Positions 1-10,942 of a DNA stretch of 64,000 bases are shown one piece after another. The notes under the pieces are model-generated. The model made no database searches. It was not told the origin of the DNA and was given only the letters and a program-made list of their open reading frames with translations. The stretch comes from Brevundimonas diminuta (GTDB taxonomy: Bacteria > Pseudomonadota > Alphaproteobacteria > Caulobacterales > Caulobacteraceae). A program made the translations under genes and the position numbers. Positions within the stretch are counted from its first letter, which is position 1, and every line of letters begins with the position of its first letter. The stretch is taken from positions 3,121,501-3,185,500 of the forward strand of contig NZ_CP073063.1 in assembly GCF_022654015.1 (NCBI RefSeq). The letters run 5' to 3'.

Positions 1-91
1 AGAAATTCGGCCCAAACTATTCGGTGTTGGCCGCCAGACGCCCGGGCGACACTCGTCGGGCTCGGATCGAGCGGCGACCGGCAAGGTCAGT

Positions 92-675
92 TTGTGGAAA
101 ACAGCGATGGCGTTCGGAGTAATTTTTGCGGCCGCATTGGCGGGCCTCGTCACCAGCAGGTTTCAATATCCGGCTGTCTCATCCTCTGGAGCCACATCCC
201 CGCCAGGGTCGGCCGCGCATAGCTCTGGAGGGGAGGAATGGAGAGGACTGTTTAGCCCCAACGTTCCGGCCGTGGCCTTCCTGGTTCCCAATCCGTCCAA
301 ACCGTACAGTGCGACCCCGCAGGTCATGCTAGTCTGCGAAGGCCTGTCCATGACGGCCATCGTGCGGGGATTTTCACCCCGCGATGCATGGCCCCAACCT
401 GAAATGGACCTGCGGGTCGGCGACGCCGTCAGAACAGGCTCGCCTCGGGTAAAAGGCGATGCTGACGATCCCGCCCTTGAATACGCATTTTCGATCGCAG
501 ACGAAATTTTGGAGCCCTTGGCGCAGGGGCATCCATCGCCTTCACCTTTGATGGCCAGACCATTTCAGCGCCGACATTTTCCCAACCTTGGCGCAGCCGT
601 TTCGTGAAGGCGTGCGGCGATCTGGTTCATCCCGGCATGCGCCGACGCGGCGCCGTCAGCGCCCGCGTCTATTGA
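92..675 (+). pseudogene. Secreted hypothetical protein, interrupted by a frameshift
   Basis: The frame opens at TTG 92 (ATG 107 is an alternative) with a hydrophobic N-terminus (MAFGVIFAAALAGLV) that looks like a signal peptide or anchor. The reading frame from 92 ends at 607, but its last ~25 residues are low-complexity. Shifting by one base near a run of four Gs (about 526-529) gives a better C-terminus (SIAFTFDGQTISAPTF, then SRFVKACGDLV) that ends at TGA 673-675. One missing G would restore a single protein of about 194 residues. I see this as one gene with a one-base deletion or sequencing error; which of the two cannot be told here. The family is not recognised. The corrected 3' end overlaps the convergent ribokinase gene by 7 nt. 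No stop lies upstream in frame, so the start is uncertain. Confidence 0.55.
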
Positions 676-1517
676 GCGTTGAGCAGCGCCTCGACCTGAG
701 CGCGCTCCGGCGCCGAGGGTTGCGCACCCGGGCGGGTCGCGGCGAAGGCTCCGGCGGCGCAGGCGAAGCGCAGCGCCTCGGCCGGGTCCATGCCTTCCAG
801 CAAAGCCACCGTGATGGCGGCGACGAAGGCGTCGCCGGCGCCTGTCGCATCGACCGCCTCGACGGCGGGCGGGGTCGCCCAGGCCATCTCGACGCCGCGC
901 TGATACATGGCCGCGCCTCGGGCGCCCTTGGTGACGACCACCCGTCCCCCGCCCCGGTGCAGGCCGTCGCCATAGAAGGCCGCCTCGGTCTCGTTGACGA
1001 CGATCAGGTCGGCGCGGCGCAGCAGCAGTTCCGACACCGGCGCGGCGGGCGCCAGATTGGCGCAGACGAAGCCGGTCGCCCGGCCCACCGCCGCCTCGAC
1101 CGTCTCGATCGGCAGCTCCAGCTGTACGATCAGCGCGCCCTCGATCCGCTGGGGCAGTTGTTCGGGGGTGACCATATGGTTGGCGCCGGCCGCGACCACG
1201 ATCTGGTTCTCGCCGGTCGGATCGACGGCGATCAAAGCGACGCCCGTCGGCGCCGCCACATCGACCTCCACCCCGGCCAGATCGACACCCAGATCCTCCA
1301 TCAGGGCCAGGGCCTCGCCGGCCATGGCGTCATTGCCGACACGCCCGATCAGGCTGACCTCGGCCCCCAGCTTCTCGGCCGCCAGCGCCTGGTTGGCGCC
1401 CTTGCCGCCGGGATGCCGCGCCAGGGTCGCCCCGGTCACCGTCTCGCCCGGCGCCGGCAGTTGGGGCGCGGTGGCGACCAGATCCAGGTTGATCGAACCG
1501 ACGACGGTGATCCTCAT
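669..1517 (-). CDS. rbsK: Ribokinase (PfkB family)
   Basis: ATP-dependent phosphorylation of D-ribose to ribose-5-phosphate in the cytoplasm. The 282-residue protein shows both PfkB signatures: GGKGANQA at residues 37-44 (sugar binding) and DATGAGDAF at 223-231, whose Asp229 is the expected catalytic base. The N-terminus (ITVVGSINLDLV) is typical of ribokinases. The gene starts at ATG 1517 inside the stop of the nucleoside hydrolase (ATGA overlap), so the two are translationally coupled. The pairing makes sense: the hydrolase frees ribose from nucleosides and this kinase returns it to the pentose phosphate pathway. Length is slightly shorter than the usual ~300 residues. Confidence 0.92.
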   Translation of the reverse strand: MRITVVGSINLDLVATAPQLPAPGETVTGATLARHPGGKGANQALAAEKLGAEVSLIGRVGNDAMAGEALALMEDLGVDLAGVEVDVAAPTGVALIAVDPTGENQIVVAAGANHMVTPEQLPQRIEGALIVQLELPIETVEAAVGRATGFVCANLAPAAPVSELLLRRADLIVVNETEAAFYGDGLHRGGGRVVVTKGARGAAMYQRGVEMAWATPPAVEAVDATGAGDAFVAAITVALLEGMDPAEALRFACAAGAFAATRPGAQPSAPERAQVEALLNAQ

Positions 1518-2467
1518 GCGCCGGCCTCCAGCGCCTCAGCCTTCAGCTTGGCGACGATCAGGTCGAATACCCCTTGCGCATCCGCCGCGACCGCCCAGCG
1601 ATGCCGCGCCGTCGCCGGATCGATCCGGAACTCCACCGCCGTATGCCCGCGCGTCAGGTCCGAACCCGTCTCCACCTCGATCCGGCAGGGTTTGGTTTCG
1701 AACAGATCAGGCTGGATCAGCCAGGCGATGGGACACGGGTCATGCAAGGGGGCTGCATCCCAGCCCACGATCTCGCGCTCCACCCGCTGCGAGAACCGCA
1801 GCGTCGACGCCGCTGCCCGCGCGGCCTCGCTGTCGATGGCCTCTATCGCCACAATCCGGGCCTCGGTCGCGCGCACCTGATGGGTCGCGTCCAGGCCGAA
1901 GGCGACCACCTGACAGCCCGATCCGAACACCACGGCCGCCGCATCCGGATCGGCCCAGATGTTGAACTCGGCGGATGCGGTGACATTGCCGCCTTCCGAC
2001 CGCGCCCCGCCCATGACGACCACCGGCCCCAGCCGTTCGGCCAGGCGTCGCTCACGCCGCATCGCCAGCGCCAGATTGGTCATCGGCCCCAGGACGGCGA
2101 TGGCGACCGAACCTTCGGGCCGGCTCATCACCAGATCGACGATGGCGTTGGCGGCCGGTCCGTCGCCGACGATCCCCGTTGGTTCGAACGGCTCCAGATC
2201 GCCCAGACCCTCGACGCCGTGAAACTCGCCCGCGCCCGCCGGCGGACGTTTCAGCGGCCGCTCGGCTCCGCCGAAAACCGGCACGTCCTCGCGCCCGGCG
2301 ATCTGGCGGATGATGCGCGCATTGCGCTGGGTCTTGGCGCCGGGGACATTGCCTCCGACCGTGGTGACGGCCAGCAACTCCAGCTCGGGCGCGGCGAAGG
2401 CCAGAAACAGCGCCACGGCGTCGTCCACGCCGGGGTCGCAATCGATGATCAGGGACTGAATAGGCAC
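1514..2467 (-). CDS. Nucleoside hydrolase (inosine-uridine type)
   Basis: Hydrolyses the N-glycosidic bond of ribonucleosides to base plus ribose. The 317-residue protein carries the family's calcium- and ribose-binding Asp cluster at the N-terminus (DCDPGVDDA, residues 9-17). Downstream blocks VLGPMTNLA and EFNIWADPDAA contain further expected active-site positions. It is coupled to ribokinase by an ATGA overlap, which supports a nucleoside salvage role. Base preference cannot be read from sequence. It lies 49 nt after the Asp/Glu racemase gene and may be part of the same long minus-strand transcript. Confidence 0.92.
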   Translation of the reverse strand: MPIQSLIIDCDPGVDDAVALFLAFAAPELELLAVTTVGGNVPGAKTQRNARIIRQIAGREDVPVFGGAERPLKRPPAGAGEFHGVEGLGDLEPFEPTGIVGDGPAANAIVDLVMSRPEGSVAIAVLGPMTNLALAMRRERRLAERLGPVVVMGGARSEGGNVTASAEFNIWADPDAAAVVFGSGCQVVAFGLDATHQVRATEARIVAIEAIDSEAARAAASTLRFSQRVEREIVGWDAAPLHDPCPIAWLIQPDLFETKPCRIEVETGSDLTRGHTAVEFRIDPATARHRWAVAADAQGVFDLIVAKLKAEALEAGA

Positions 2468-2516
2468 CGCCCATGACTAGGCAGGCCGGCCGCGTGGAGC
2501 AAGCCGCAACCGCGCC

Positions 2517-3194
2517 TTACACCCGACACGCCTTCACGCACGCCTGAGCCAGCACCTCGGCCGAATCCGTCAGGGGGATCGGCGCATGTTCGGCCCTCAG
2601 CAGCAGCGGCACCTCCGTGCAGCCGGCGATCAGCCCGTGCGCGCCCGCGTCCACCAGGGTCTGAGCCAGCCGCAACATCCCTACCCGCGCCGCCTTGCCG
2701 ACCTCGCCGCGCTTGACCCCATAGACCAGGCCCATGAAGGCGTCGCGGTCCGCACCCTCCAACAGCGCCGTCTCGATACCGCGCGCCGCCAGCGCCTCAA
2801 TGTAAAGCCGCTCGCCCCCCGGCGTCGCCAGCACGCCGATCCGCTTGGCGCCTGACGCCGCCGCCGCGTCCGCCGTCGCCGCGATCATGTCGATGAAGCG
2901 CAGGCTCTTCGCCTCGCACGCCGCGCGGATGGCTCCCGCCTGGGCATGGGCGGTGTTGCAGGGCATGGCGATCACCTCGGCCCCGGCCGCCGCCAGCCCC
3001 TCGGCCATCTGCCCCAGCACCACCTCGGCCTCGCCCGGCCGCGTGTTGCGATCGGGCACCTGGGGGTTCATATCCATCACCACCCGGATGTGGTCGGCGT
3101 CCCCGTCCGCCGGCGTCAGCGCCTGCACCCGCGTCAGGAACGCCACCGTCGCCGCCGGTCCCATGCCGCCGATCACGCCCAGGATCTTGCTCAT
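2517..3194 (-). CDS. Aspartate/glutamate racemase family protein
   Basis: Cofactor-independent amino-acid racemase of the Asp/Glu racemase superfamily, 225 residues from ATG 3194. The start MSKILGVIGGMGPAATVAF is the family N-terminus, so the longer open frame to 3269 is not used. The two catalytic cysteines are visible: Cys79 in MPCNTAH and Cys192 in AGCTEVPL. The start codon overlaps the chrA stop (ATGA). An aspartate racemase is more likely than a glutamate racemase given GGMGPAAT and MDMNPQVPDR, but the substrate is inferred. The D-cysteine desulfhydrase in the same run hints at shared D-amino-acid metabolism. Confidence 0.88.
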   Translation of the reverse strand: MSKILGVIGGMGPAATVAFLTRVQALTPADGDADHIRVVMDMNPQVPDRNTRPGEAEVVLGQMAEGLAAAGAEVIAMPCNTAHAQAGAIRAACEAKSLRFIDMIAATADAAAASGAKRIGVLATPGGERLYIEALAARGIETALLEGADRDAFMGLVYGVKRGEVGKAARVGMLRLAQTLVDAGAHGLIAGCTEVPLLLRAEHAPIPLTDSAEVLAQACVKACRV

Positions 3195-4396
3195 CGCATC
3201 ACGCCCCATCCCACGACCGCCGCGGCGGCCAGAACTGCCGGCATGGCGTAGCGGCTCTTCCAGGCCCACGCCACCGCCAGGGCTACCGCAAAGATCGCCA
3301 CGGCCGCCGCCATCGACGGCGCCCGCTGCAAGGTCGCCCAGCCCAGCTCCACGCTGGTCGCAGCGATGATCCCCACGACGGCGGCGGCGACCCCGGCCAG
3401 AAGATCGTGCAGCCGCCGGTCCTCGACCACCGCCTCCAGCCGCTCATAGAAGACCATCGAAAAGGCGAAGGCCGGCGCGAACACCCCGGCCGTCATCGCC
3501 AGCGCCCCGCCCCAGCCCGCGACGACGAAGCCGACGAAGGTGCAAAAGATCACCAGCGGCGCCGGGATCACTCCCGCAAAGGCGATCCCGTCCAGAAACG
3601 CCCCATCGTCGATCAGCCCGCGCCCCACCGTATCGGCGCGGACATAGGGAATGGCGGTATAGGCGCCGCCGAACGTCAGCAGCCCTGCCTTCAGCCCCGT
3701 CCAGAACATCGCGGCTGCGCCGACGTCGCCCGCCGGCCCCGCCGTCTGTGCGAACACCGGCCCGCCGTCCCCCAGCCCTTGCATCGCCAAGGTTGCGACG
3801 CCCGCCATGGCCATGACACCGCCCGCCAGGCCGACCCGCCCGGCCCGAACCAGCACATAGGCCGCCCCGCCCGCCGCCAGCGCGATCCAGAACGCCGCTC
3901 CCGCAAGGGTCGCAGCAAAGCCGACGACGGCGACGGCCCACAGCCAGCGATCCTCCAGAATATGCGATCCGATCTTGCAGACGGCGCGCACGATCACCGC
4001 CACCACCGCCGCCTGAACCCCCAGGAACGCTCCGCCCAGCAGGCCCACGACCGGCGACAGCGCCACATAGGCCCAGCCGATCCCCAGCATCAGGGTTAGC
4101 CCCGGCAGCATGAACCCCAAGCCCGCCAGCAGGCCGCCGATCCGCCCCCGCGCCCGCATGCCCATATGCACGCACAGCTCGTGCGCCTCCGGCCCCGGCA
4201 GGACCTGCAACACCGCCAGCAGCCGGTTGAACCGCGCGCTGGACATCCAACGGTCCTGATCGACCAGCTCGCGCCGGATCATCGCGATCTGCGCCACCGG
4301 CCCGCCAAACGCCAGCAGCCCGAACCGCAAGAACCGCAGAAACACCGCCGCCCAAGACAGCGCGGGCGGGACAGGTTCGATCTCGCGCACCGTCAC
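3191..4396 (-). CDS. chrA: Chromate transporter, long-chain CHR family
   Basis: Inner-membrane CHR-family protein of 401 residues, the length of the two-domain (bidomain) ChrA type that exports chromate. Visible signatures are FLRFGLLAFGGPVAQIAMI and the first-domain PGPEAHELC, with a second copy of the domain from about residue 215 (AGLLTFGGAYTAIPYV) and PAPLVIFCTFVG as the equivalent of the PGP motif. About ten hydrophobic segments are present. The start is GTG 4396, overlapping the stop of the preceding DUF3253 gene. No chromate regulator is nearby, so the substrate is assigned by family only. Confidence 0.88.
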   Translation of the reverse strand: MTVREIEPVPPALSWAAVFLRFLRFGLLAFGGPVAQIAMIRRELVDQDRWMSSARFNRLLAVLQVLPGPEAHELCVHMGMRARGRIGGLLAGLGFMLPGLTLMLGIGWAYVALSPVVGLLGGAFLGVQAAVVAVIVRAVCKIGSHILEDRWLWAVAVVGFAATLAGAAFWIALAAGGAAYVLVRAGRVGLAGGVMAMAGVATLAMQGLGDGGPVFAQTAGPAGDVGAAAMFWTGLKAGLLTFGGAYTAIPYVRADTVGRGLIDDGAFLDGIAFAGVIPAPLVIFCTFVGFVVAGWGGALAMTAGVFAPAFAFSMVFYERLEAVVEDRRLHDLLAGVAAAVVGIIAATSVELGWATLQRAPSMAAAVAIFAVALAVAWAWKSRYAMPAVLAAAAVVGWGVMR

Positions 4397-4653
4397 CCGC
4401 CGCCCCCGTTTTCACCGCCTCGAGCCCTAGCGATCCGATAGGGCCCCGCGCGCAGCGCCAGCGGCCGCCCCTTCCAGCTCAGTCGCACCGCGCCCGCGTC
4501 CACCAGGGCGTCCACCGCAGCGTGAACGTCAGGCATCGCCTCGCGCCAGGCGCCGTCTTCGCCCGCAACCGCCCGCGCGACCTCGCTGGGGCAGACGGTG
4601 GCGTCCTCGGCCCGGGCGGCCAGCAGCGCCAGCGTCGCCTCGCGCGCGTCCAT
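4393..4653 (-). CDS. Small DUF3253-like protein
   Basis: An 86-residue protein from ATG 4653. It has the pattern I associate with DUF3253: an N-terminal helix, CPSEVARAVAG, a WREAMPDVHAAVDAL segment and a KGRPL turn before a short strand (GPYRIARA), consistent with a small winged-helix fold. Function is unknown; DNA binding is only a guess from the fold. It sits 14 nt after the D-cysteine desulfhydrase stop and its own stop overlaps the GTG start of chrA, so it is translated within that operon. Confidence 0.75.
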   Translation of the reverse strand: MDAREATLALLAARAEDATVCPSEVARAVAGEDGAWREAMPDVHAAVDALVDAGAVRLSWKGRPLALRAGPYRIARARGGENGGGG

Positions 4654-4667
4654 GACGGACGGCGCGC

Positions 4668-5666
4668 CTACAGCGCCCCTTCGATCTCGGTCTGATAGCC
4701 GAACAGCCCCTGCGCTCCGCCAGTGTGCAGGAACACCACCGTCTCGCCCTTGAACCGGCCGGCCCGCGCCAGGGCGATCAGCCCCTTCATCGCCTTGCCG
4801 GAATAGACCGGGTCCAGCACGATCCCGTCCAGACGCGCGGCCAGGGTCAGGGCGTCGATCACTCCCTGGTCGACCAGGCCATAGCCCTCGCCGACATAGT
4901 CGCAGTTGGCGACGACCATCTCCCGCGTGACCCGACCGGGCTGGCCCAGCAGGGCGGCCGTCTCCTCGGCCAGTTTGAAGACGTTCGCCTCCTGTTTGTC
5001 CTTGGGCGCCCGCACCCCGATGCCCAGCACGGGAATGTCCGCCCCCATAACCGCCAGCCCGGCGACCAGGCCCGCATGGGTGCCCGCGCTGCCCGTCGCC
5101 GTCACGATGCGGTGGACCTCCAGATCCATCTCGTCGGCCTGGACCACGATCTCGCGCGCGCAATCGACATAGCCCAGCGCCCCCGTAGGGTTCGATCCGC
5201 CGCCGGGAATGACATAGGGCTTGCCGCCCCGCGCCCGCACCTCGGCCGCCGTCTTCTCCAGCTCGGCGACCATGTCCGTACCGCCCGGCACGGTGCGCAG
5301 GGTCGCGCCGAACAGCCGGTCCAGCAGCACGTTTCCGTTGCCGACATAGTCCGTCGCCTTGGACCCCGTCCGCTCTTCCAGAATGATCTCGCAGGCCAGA
5401 CCGTGGGCGGCGGCCGCCGCCGCCGTCTGGCGCACATGGTTCGACTGCACCGCTCCTTGCGTCACCAGGGTGTCGGCGTCCTGTTCGAACGCCGCGCCCA
5501 GCAGGAACTCCAGCTTGCGGGTCTTGTTGCCGCCGCCGGCCAGGCCGGTGCAGTCGTCGCGCTTGATCCACAGATCCAGACCCAACTCTTCCGACAACCG
5601 GGGCAGCGGCTCCAGCGGCGTCGGCAGATGGGCCAGGCGGATGCGGGCGAAACGGGCGAGATGCAT
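4668..5666 (-). CDS. dcyD: D-cysteine desulfhydrase (PLP-dependent)
   Basis: PLP enzyme of the ACC deaminase/D-cysteine desulfhydrase family, 332 residues. D-cysteine desulfhydrases convert D-cysteine to pyruvate, sulfide and ammonia. Seen: [16 protein letters not shown] near the N-terminus, [20 protein letters not shown] with the PLP-binding lysine, [14 protein letters not shown] (substrate-binding Ser/Asn), and [13 protein letters not shown] near the C-terminus. Start ATG 5666 gives the usual family N-terminus. It heads the run dcyD-DUF3253-chrA-racemase. ACC deaminase activity is the main alternative; sequence alone does not exclude it. Confidence 0.85.
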   Translation of the reverse strand: MHLARFARIRLAHLPTPLEPLPRLSEELGLDLWIKRDDCTGLAGGGNKTRKLEFLLGAAFEQDADTLVTQGAVQSNHVRQTAAAAAAHGLACEIILEERTGSKATDYVGNGNVLLDRLFGATLRTVPGGTDMVAELEKTAAEVRARGGKPYVIPGGGSNPTGALGYVDCAREIVVQADEMDLEVHRIVTATGSAGTHAGLVAGLAVMGADIPVLGIGVRAPKDKQEANVFKLAEETAALLGQPGRVTREMVVANCDYVGEGYGLVDQGVIDALTLAARLDGIVLDPVYSGKAMKGLIALARAGRFKGETVVFLHTGGAQGLFGYQTEIEGAL

Positions 5667-5761
5667 GAGACGATTTCCTGTTCGACGTCTTGATAGCCCG
5701 CGCCCGTGACATTCAAAAGCGCCAGACCCAGGCCGCCCGCCCCTTCGCCCCGCCCTCGGCC

Positions 5762-6292
5762 TCAGCCCGGCGCGCCGGCCTCGGCCACACGCGTCGGCGC
5801 GACGAAGGCGGCGTCGCACAGAGCTTGCGCGAAGGCGTGGGACGTGACCGCCTGCCGGTCCATCAGGGCGTCCAGCACCCCGGCCCCCGCATCCACCGTC
5901 ACGACCAGCGGATAACGCCCGACCACCTGACCGCCCTGCGCCGGGTCGCGCAATTCGGCGGTCGCCCGCATCCGGTGTTCGGCGCGATCGCCGGCCAGAA
6001 TGGCCAGGCGCGGCGCCCGGCTCAGCGCCTCGACATGGATGTTCAGGTTCAGCCGATGCCGGCCGCCGGCGCACAGCCCCATTTCGTTCAGCACCTCGGC
6101 GTTGAAGGTGTCGGCGAAGTCGTCCTCGGCATCCAGCCAGCCGGTCGTGGTCGTGACGCTGCCGATTCGCGCCTGTTCGGCCATGACGGGCGACAGGGCC
6201 ATCGGTTCGCCGCCGACCTCCACCGAGGCGCAGGCCGTCAATCCCGCGCACGCCATGACCGCCAGGATGGCGGTCGTCTTGATCTGTTTCAT
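5762..6292 (-). CDS. Putative lipoprotein of unknown function
   Basis: A 176-residue protein from ATG 6292 with a lipoprotein signal peptide: [17 protein letters not shown] followed by lipobox LTAC, predicting Cys21 as the lipidated residue. The mature part has repeated beta-like segments ([29 protein letters not shown]) but matches no family I recognise. It is divergent from the TIGR02587 membrane protein gene; the shared 90-bp interval carries a TGAAC direct repeat that may bind the OmpR-type regulator encoded at 17508-18188. The longer open frame reaching 7459 is antisense shadow. Confidence 0.75.
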   Translation of the reverse strand: MKQIKTTAILAVMACAGLTACASVEVGGEPMALSPVMAEQARIGSVTTTTGWLDAEDDFADTFNAEVLNEMGLCAGGRHRLNLNIHVEALSRAPRLAILAGDRAEHRMRATAELRDPAQGGQVVGRYPLVVTVDAGAGVLDALMDRQAVTSHAFAQALCDAAFVAPTRVAEAGAPG

Positions 6293-6333
6293 CGTCCCCT
6301 CTCCCTCGATGACGCGACTAAGCTTGGCTGCGA

Positions 6334-6351
6334 ATGAACGCCGCCTGAACG
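6334..6351. promoter_or_regulatory. Probable OmpR-type operator, TGAAC direct repeat (site 1)
   Basis: Two half-sites ATGAAC and CTGAAC start 11 bp apart, the spacing typical of OmpR/PhoB-family binding sites. The pair lies between the divergent lipoprotein and TIGR02587 genes. The same pattern occurs at 18548-18564 and 18646-18685 next to a two-component system, so a shared regulator is inferred. Confidence 0.5.
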
Positions 6352-6382
6352 CCGTTCGACAAGCGGCCCGGAGCCAAAGCCG

Positions 6383-7234
6383 ATGTCCAAGCGTTGCCGC
6401 CGCATGACCGCCGCCGCGCCGCCCTTGGATCTGCAACGCGAGCGCGCCTATGTCCGCGATCTGGGCCGCGCCTTCGCCGGCGCCCTGGTGTTCAACATCC
6501 CGCTTTTGATGACGATGGAGATGTGGGCGCAGGGCGTGATCATGGACCGCTGGCGGCTGCTGACCTTCATTGTCGCCGGCCTGCCGCTGCTTTACGGCCT
6601 GGCCTATTACGCCGGCTTCTCCAAGCGACGCGGGCCGGTCAACGATGCGCTGGACACCGCCGTGGCCCTGGCCGTTGGCTTCATCACCGCCTCGGTGCTG
6701 CTGATCCTGTTCGGCGTCGTCGAATGGGACGCGCCGCCGCGCGAGGGTCTGGGCATGGTCGCGCTTCAGGCCGTTCCCGGCGCCATGGGCGCGCTTCTGG
6801 CCCGGCGTCAGCTCAGCGGGGATGGCGGAGGCGACACGGATGAGGATCAGGCCTCCTATTTCGGCGAACTGTTCCTGATGGCGGCCGGCGCCCTGTTCTT
6901 CGCCCTGAACGTGGCCCCGACCGAAGAGATGATCCTGATCGCCTACAAGGCCACGCCCGCCCACATCCTGGCCCTGATCGCCGTGTCCATCCTCCTGCTG
7001 CACCTGATCGTCTTCAAGGCGGGCTTCGCCGGTCAGGAAGAGGCCGATCATCCGATCAAGGCCTTCCTGCATTTCACCCTGCCCGGCTACGCCATCGCCC
7101 TGGCCGTCAGCCTGTTCACCCTGTTCCTGTTCGGCCGCACCGACGGTCATGCCGTCGCCGGCGTGGTCCAGACCATGGTCGTCCTGGGCTTCCCCGCCGC
7201 CATCGGCGCCGCCGCCGCCCGTCTGTTGGTCTGA
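6383..7234 (+). CDS. TIGR02587 family integral membrane protein
   Basis: A 283-residue polytopic membrane protein with about seven hydrophobic segments. Recognisable family features are RAFAGALVFNIPLLMTMEMW near the N-terminus and NVAPTEEMILIAYK in the middle. It lies 4 nt before a TIGR02588-type gene, the usual partner of this family, which supports the call. ATG 6404 (residue 8) is an alternative start. Function is unknown. The TGAAC direct repeat about 35 bp upstream suggests two-component control. Confidence 0.8.
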   Translation: MSKRCRRMTAAAPPLDLQRERAYVRDLGRAFAGALVFNIPLLMTMEMWAQGVIMDRWRLLTFIVAGLPLLYGLAYYAGFSKRRGPVNDALDTAVALAVGFITASVLLILFGVVEWDAPPREGLGMVALQAVPGAMGALLARRQLSGDGGGDTDEDQASYFGELFLMAAGALFFALNVAPTEEMILIAYKATPAHILALIAVSILLLHLIVFKAGFAGQEEADHPIKAFLHFTLPGYAIALAVSLFTLFLFGRTDGHAVAGVVQTMVVLGFPAAIGAAAARLLV

Positions 7235-7238
7235 CCCC

Positions 7239-7616
7239 ATGCCCACGAAGAAGAAGCCCGCCGCGTCGACCCGCCCTCTGCTGCAATGGGGCATGGCCCT
7301 GCTCGGCGCCGTCATCACCCTGACCGCCATCGGCATCGTGGTGTGGGAGGCGCTCCAGCCCACGGCCCCGCCCGCGCTCAGCGCCCGCATCGTCGCCGTG
7401 GACGTCACCGCCGCAGGCCAGGTCGCGACCGTCCGGGTCCAGAACGACGGCGACGACACCGCCGCCGCCGTAGATATAGAAGGGGTTCTGGGCGACCAGA
7501 CCGCGACCGCCAGCCTGGACTACGTCCCCGGCCACGGCCACGCCAAGGCCTACCTCCGCTTCGACGCCGATCCGCGCGCAGCGGCCGTCTCGGTCAAGGG
7601 CTGGTCGGCGCCCTAG
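7239..7616 (+). CDS. TIGR02588 family protein, single-pass membrane
   Basis: A 125-residue protein from ATG 7239. A Lys-rich N-terminus (MPTKKKP) is followed by one transmembrane helix (about residues 17-37) and a periplasmic beta-rich domain (VRVQNDGDDTAAAVDIEG, DYVPGHGHAKAYLRF) like the family found next to TIGR02587 proteins. It is cotranscribed with the preceding gene (4-nt gap) and converges on the BLUF gene with a 7-nt gap. No function is known. Confidence 0.78.
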   Translation: MPTKKKPAASTRPLLQWGMALLGAVITLTAIGIVVWEALQPTAPPALSARIVAVDVTAAGQVATVRVQNDGDDTAAAVDIEGVLGDQTATASLDYVPGHGHAKAYLRFDADPRAAAVSVKGWSAP

Positions 7617-7623
7617 ACGGCGT

Positions 7624-8031
7624 TCAGGCCGCCTGGGCCAGCACCGCGTCCTGCATCCGCTCGACCGTCTGCTGAGGCGCGCCGGCGCCGTCCACCGTGG
7701 CCCGCAGCGTCTCCTCCAGCGCCGGGGTCACGCGCACGCTGGCCATGGCCCAGCCGGAAAAGCCGCGCGCCGGGATCGGCTTGCGCTCGATCACCACCAC
7801 CTCGTCATGGCGCGGATCGCCCGCCAGCCGCGTCATCAGCCGGTCCAGATCCTGCGCCGCGCCCTCCAGCACCTGCAGGAACCGCCCGTCGTGGATCAGC
7901 AGCGCCCCGGTCAGCTCGTCGCGCGCATTGTTCCGCTGCGAGGTGGCCAGGATGTCCACCTGCATCATCAGGCTGTCCGAATTGCCCCGCGCGCGGCTGG
8001 TGTAGAGGACGCGTTCCAGGTTCAGGCTCAT
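7624..8031 (-). CDS. BLUF domain blue-light photoreceptor, stand-alone
   Basis: A short (135 residues) FAD-binding BLUF protein without an output domain. The photoactive residues can be placed: Tyr10 in RVLYTS, Asn34/Asn35 in SQRNNARDELTGALL, Gln53 in FLQVLEG and Trp94 in FSGWAMAS. In this family light alters hydrogen bonding between the Tyr, Gln and flavin. Short BLUF proteins act through partner proteins; none is obvious next to it. It is divergent from the thiC riboswitch leader. Confidence 0.9.
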   Translation of the reverse strand: MSLNLERVLYTSRARGNSDSLMMQVDILATSQRNNARDELTGALLIHDGRFLQVLEGAAQDLDRLMTRLAGDPRHDEVVVIERKPIPARGFSGWAMASVRVTPALEETLRATVDGAGAPQQTVERMQDAVLAQAA

Positions 8032-8167
8032 ATCCTCGTTTCACCCATGCGACGCCGGCGCCCGGCCCAGGCCTTGCGCATAGCCCAATAAATCCGCCAC
8101 GCCTACAAGGACTTATGTGCGGTTTCGGACAACTCGACATCCGCCGCGACGCGGGTTAGCCTGCAAA

Positions 8168-10244
<2,077 letters not shown>

Positions 10245-10339
10245 GCTGAGTCTTGATTTTTTGCAGCCGAGTCCAATAGGACACGCCGCTGATCCGAAAA
10301 GTGGGCTACGGTAGCCCTGTAACGGCGCGAGAGAATGCG

Positions 10340-10942
10340 ATGCGTGACGCAGATGTTCGTCTAGCTGTTCGTGAGCTGCTCGCAGCGGAGCACGCTGGCG
10401 ATCATGATACCCGCATCGTCGAGGAGATGGGCGTTTGGTCGGGCTCCGTCCGCGTCGATATAGCGGTCATAAATGGCGAGTTGGTCGGTTATGAACTCAA
10501 GAGCGACAAAGACACGCTTGCTCGCCTGCCTCAGCAAGCTGAACTCTATAGCCGACTGTTCGACAGAGTGCATCTTGTGGTCGGCTCAAAGCATTCGCGA
10601 GAAGCCCGCAAGCTCGTCCCGAAATGGTGGGGCGTTCACGTAGCTACATCTGTCGGCAGCAAAGTGCATCTTTATAAAGCTCGAGACGCCAAGCTTAACC
10701 CGAAACACGACCCACTGATAGTTGCACAGACTCTCTGGCGCGACGAGGCACTGGAAATCTTAACTAGGCGCAGCCTGAGCAGCGGATGGAAGAGCAAGAC
10801 GGCCGCGCAGTTGCACGGCCGCCTGTGTGAAGTGCTAAGCTTGGATGATCTTCGCTTTGAAGTTCGCAGCGCTCTTAAACGCCGTCAGGGATGGTTAGGG
10901 CAGCCTATCGACGACCAACTCCATGTGGCGGTTAGCGCTTAG
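10340..10942 (+). CDS. sce7726 family protein
   Basis: A 200-residue protein from ATG 10340 (MRDADVRLAVRELL). The core HDTRIVEEMGVWSGSVRVDIAVINGEL then GYELKSDKDTLARLPQQ matches the sce7726 family as I know it. The D-x-A...E-x-K layout (DIAVINGELVGYELKS) resembles the PD-(D/E)xK nuclease core, which is my inference. Codon use is clearly AT-richer than in neighbours (for example TTA, AAA, ATA codons), pointing to transfer. Its last 48 nt overlap the convergent beta-family gene. The biological role is unknown. Confidence 0.78.
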   Translation: MRDADVRLAVRELLAAEHAGDHDTRIVEEMGVWSGSVRVDIAVINGELVGYELKSDKDTLARLPQQAELYSRLFDRVHLVVGSKHSREARKLVPKWWGVHVATSVGSKVHLYKARDAKLNPKHDPLIVAQTLWRDEALEILTRRSLSSGWKSKTAAQLHGRLCEVLSLDDLRFEVRSALKRRQGWLGQPIDDQLHVAVSA

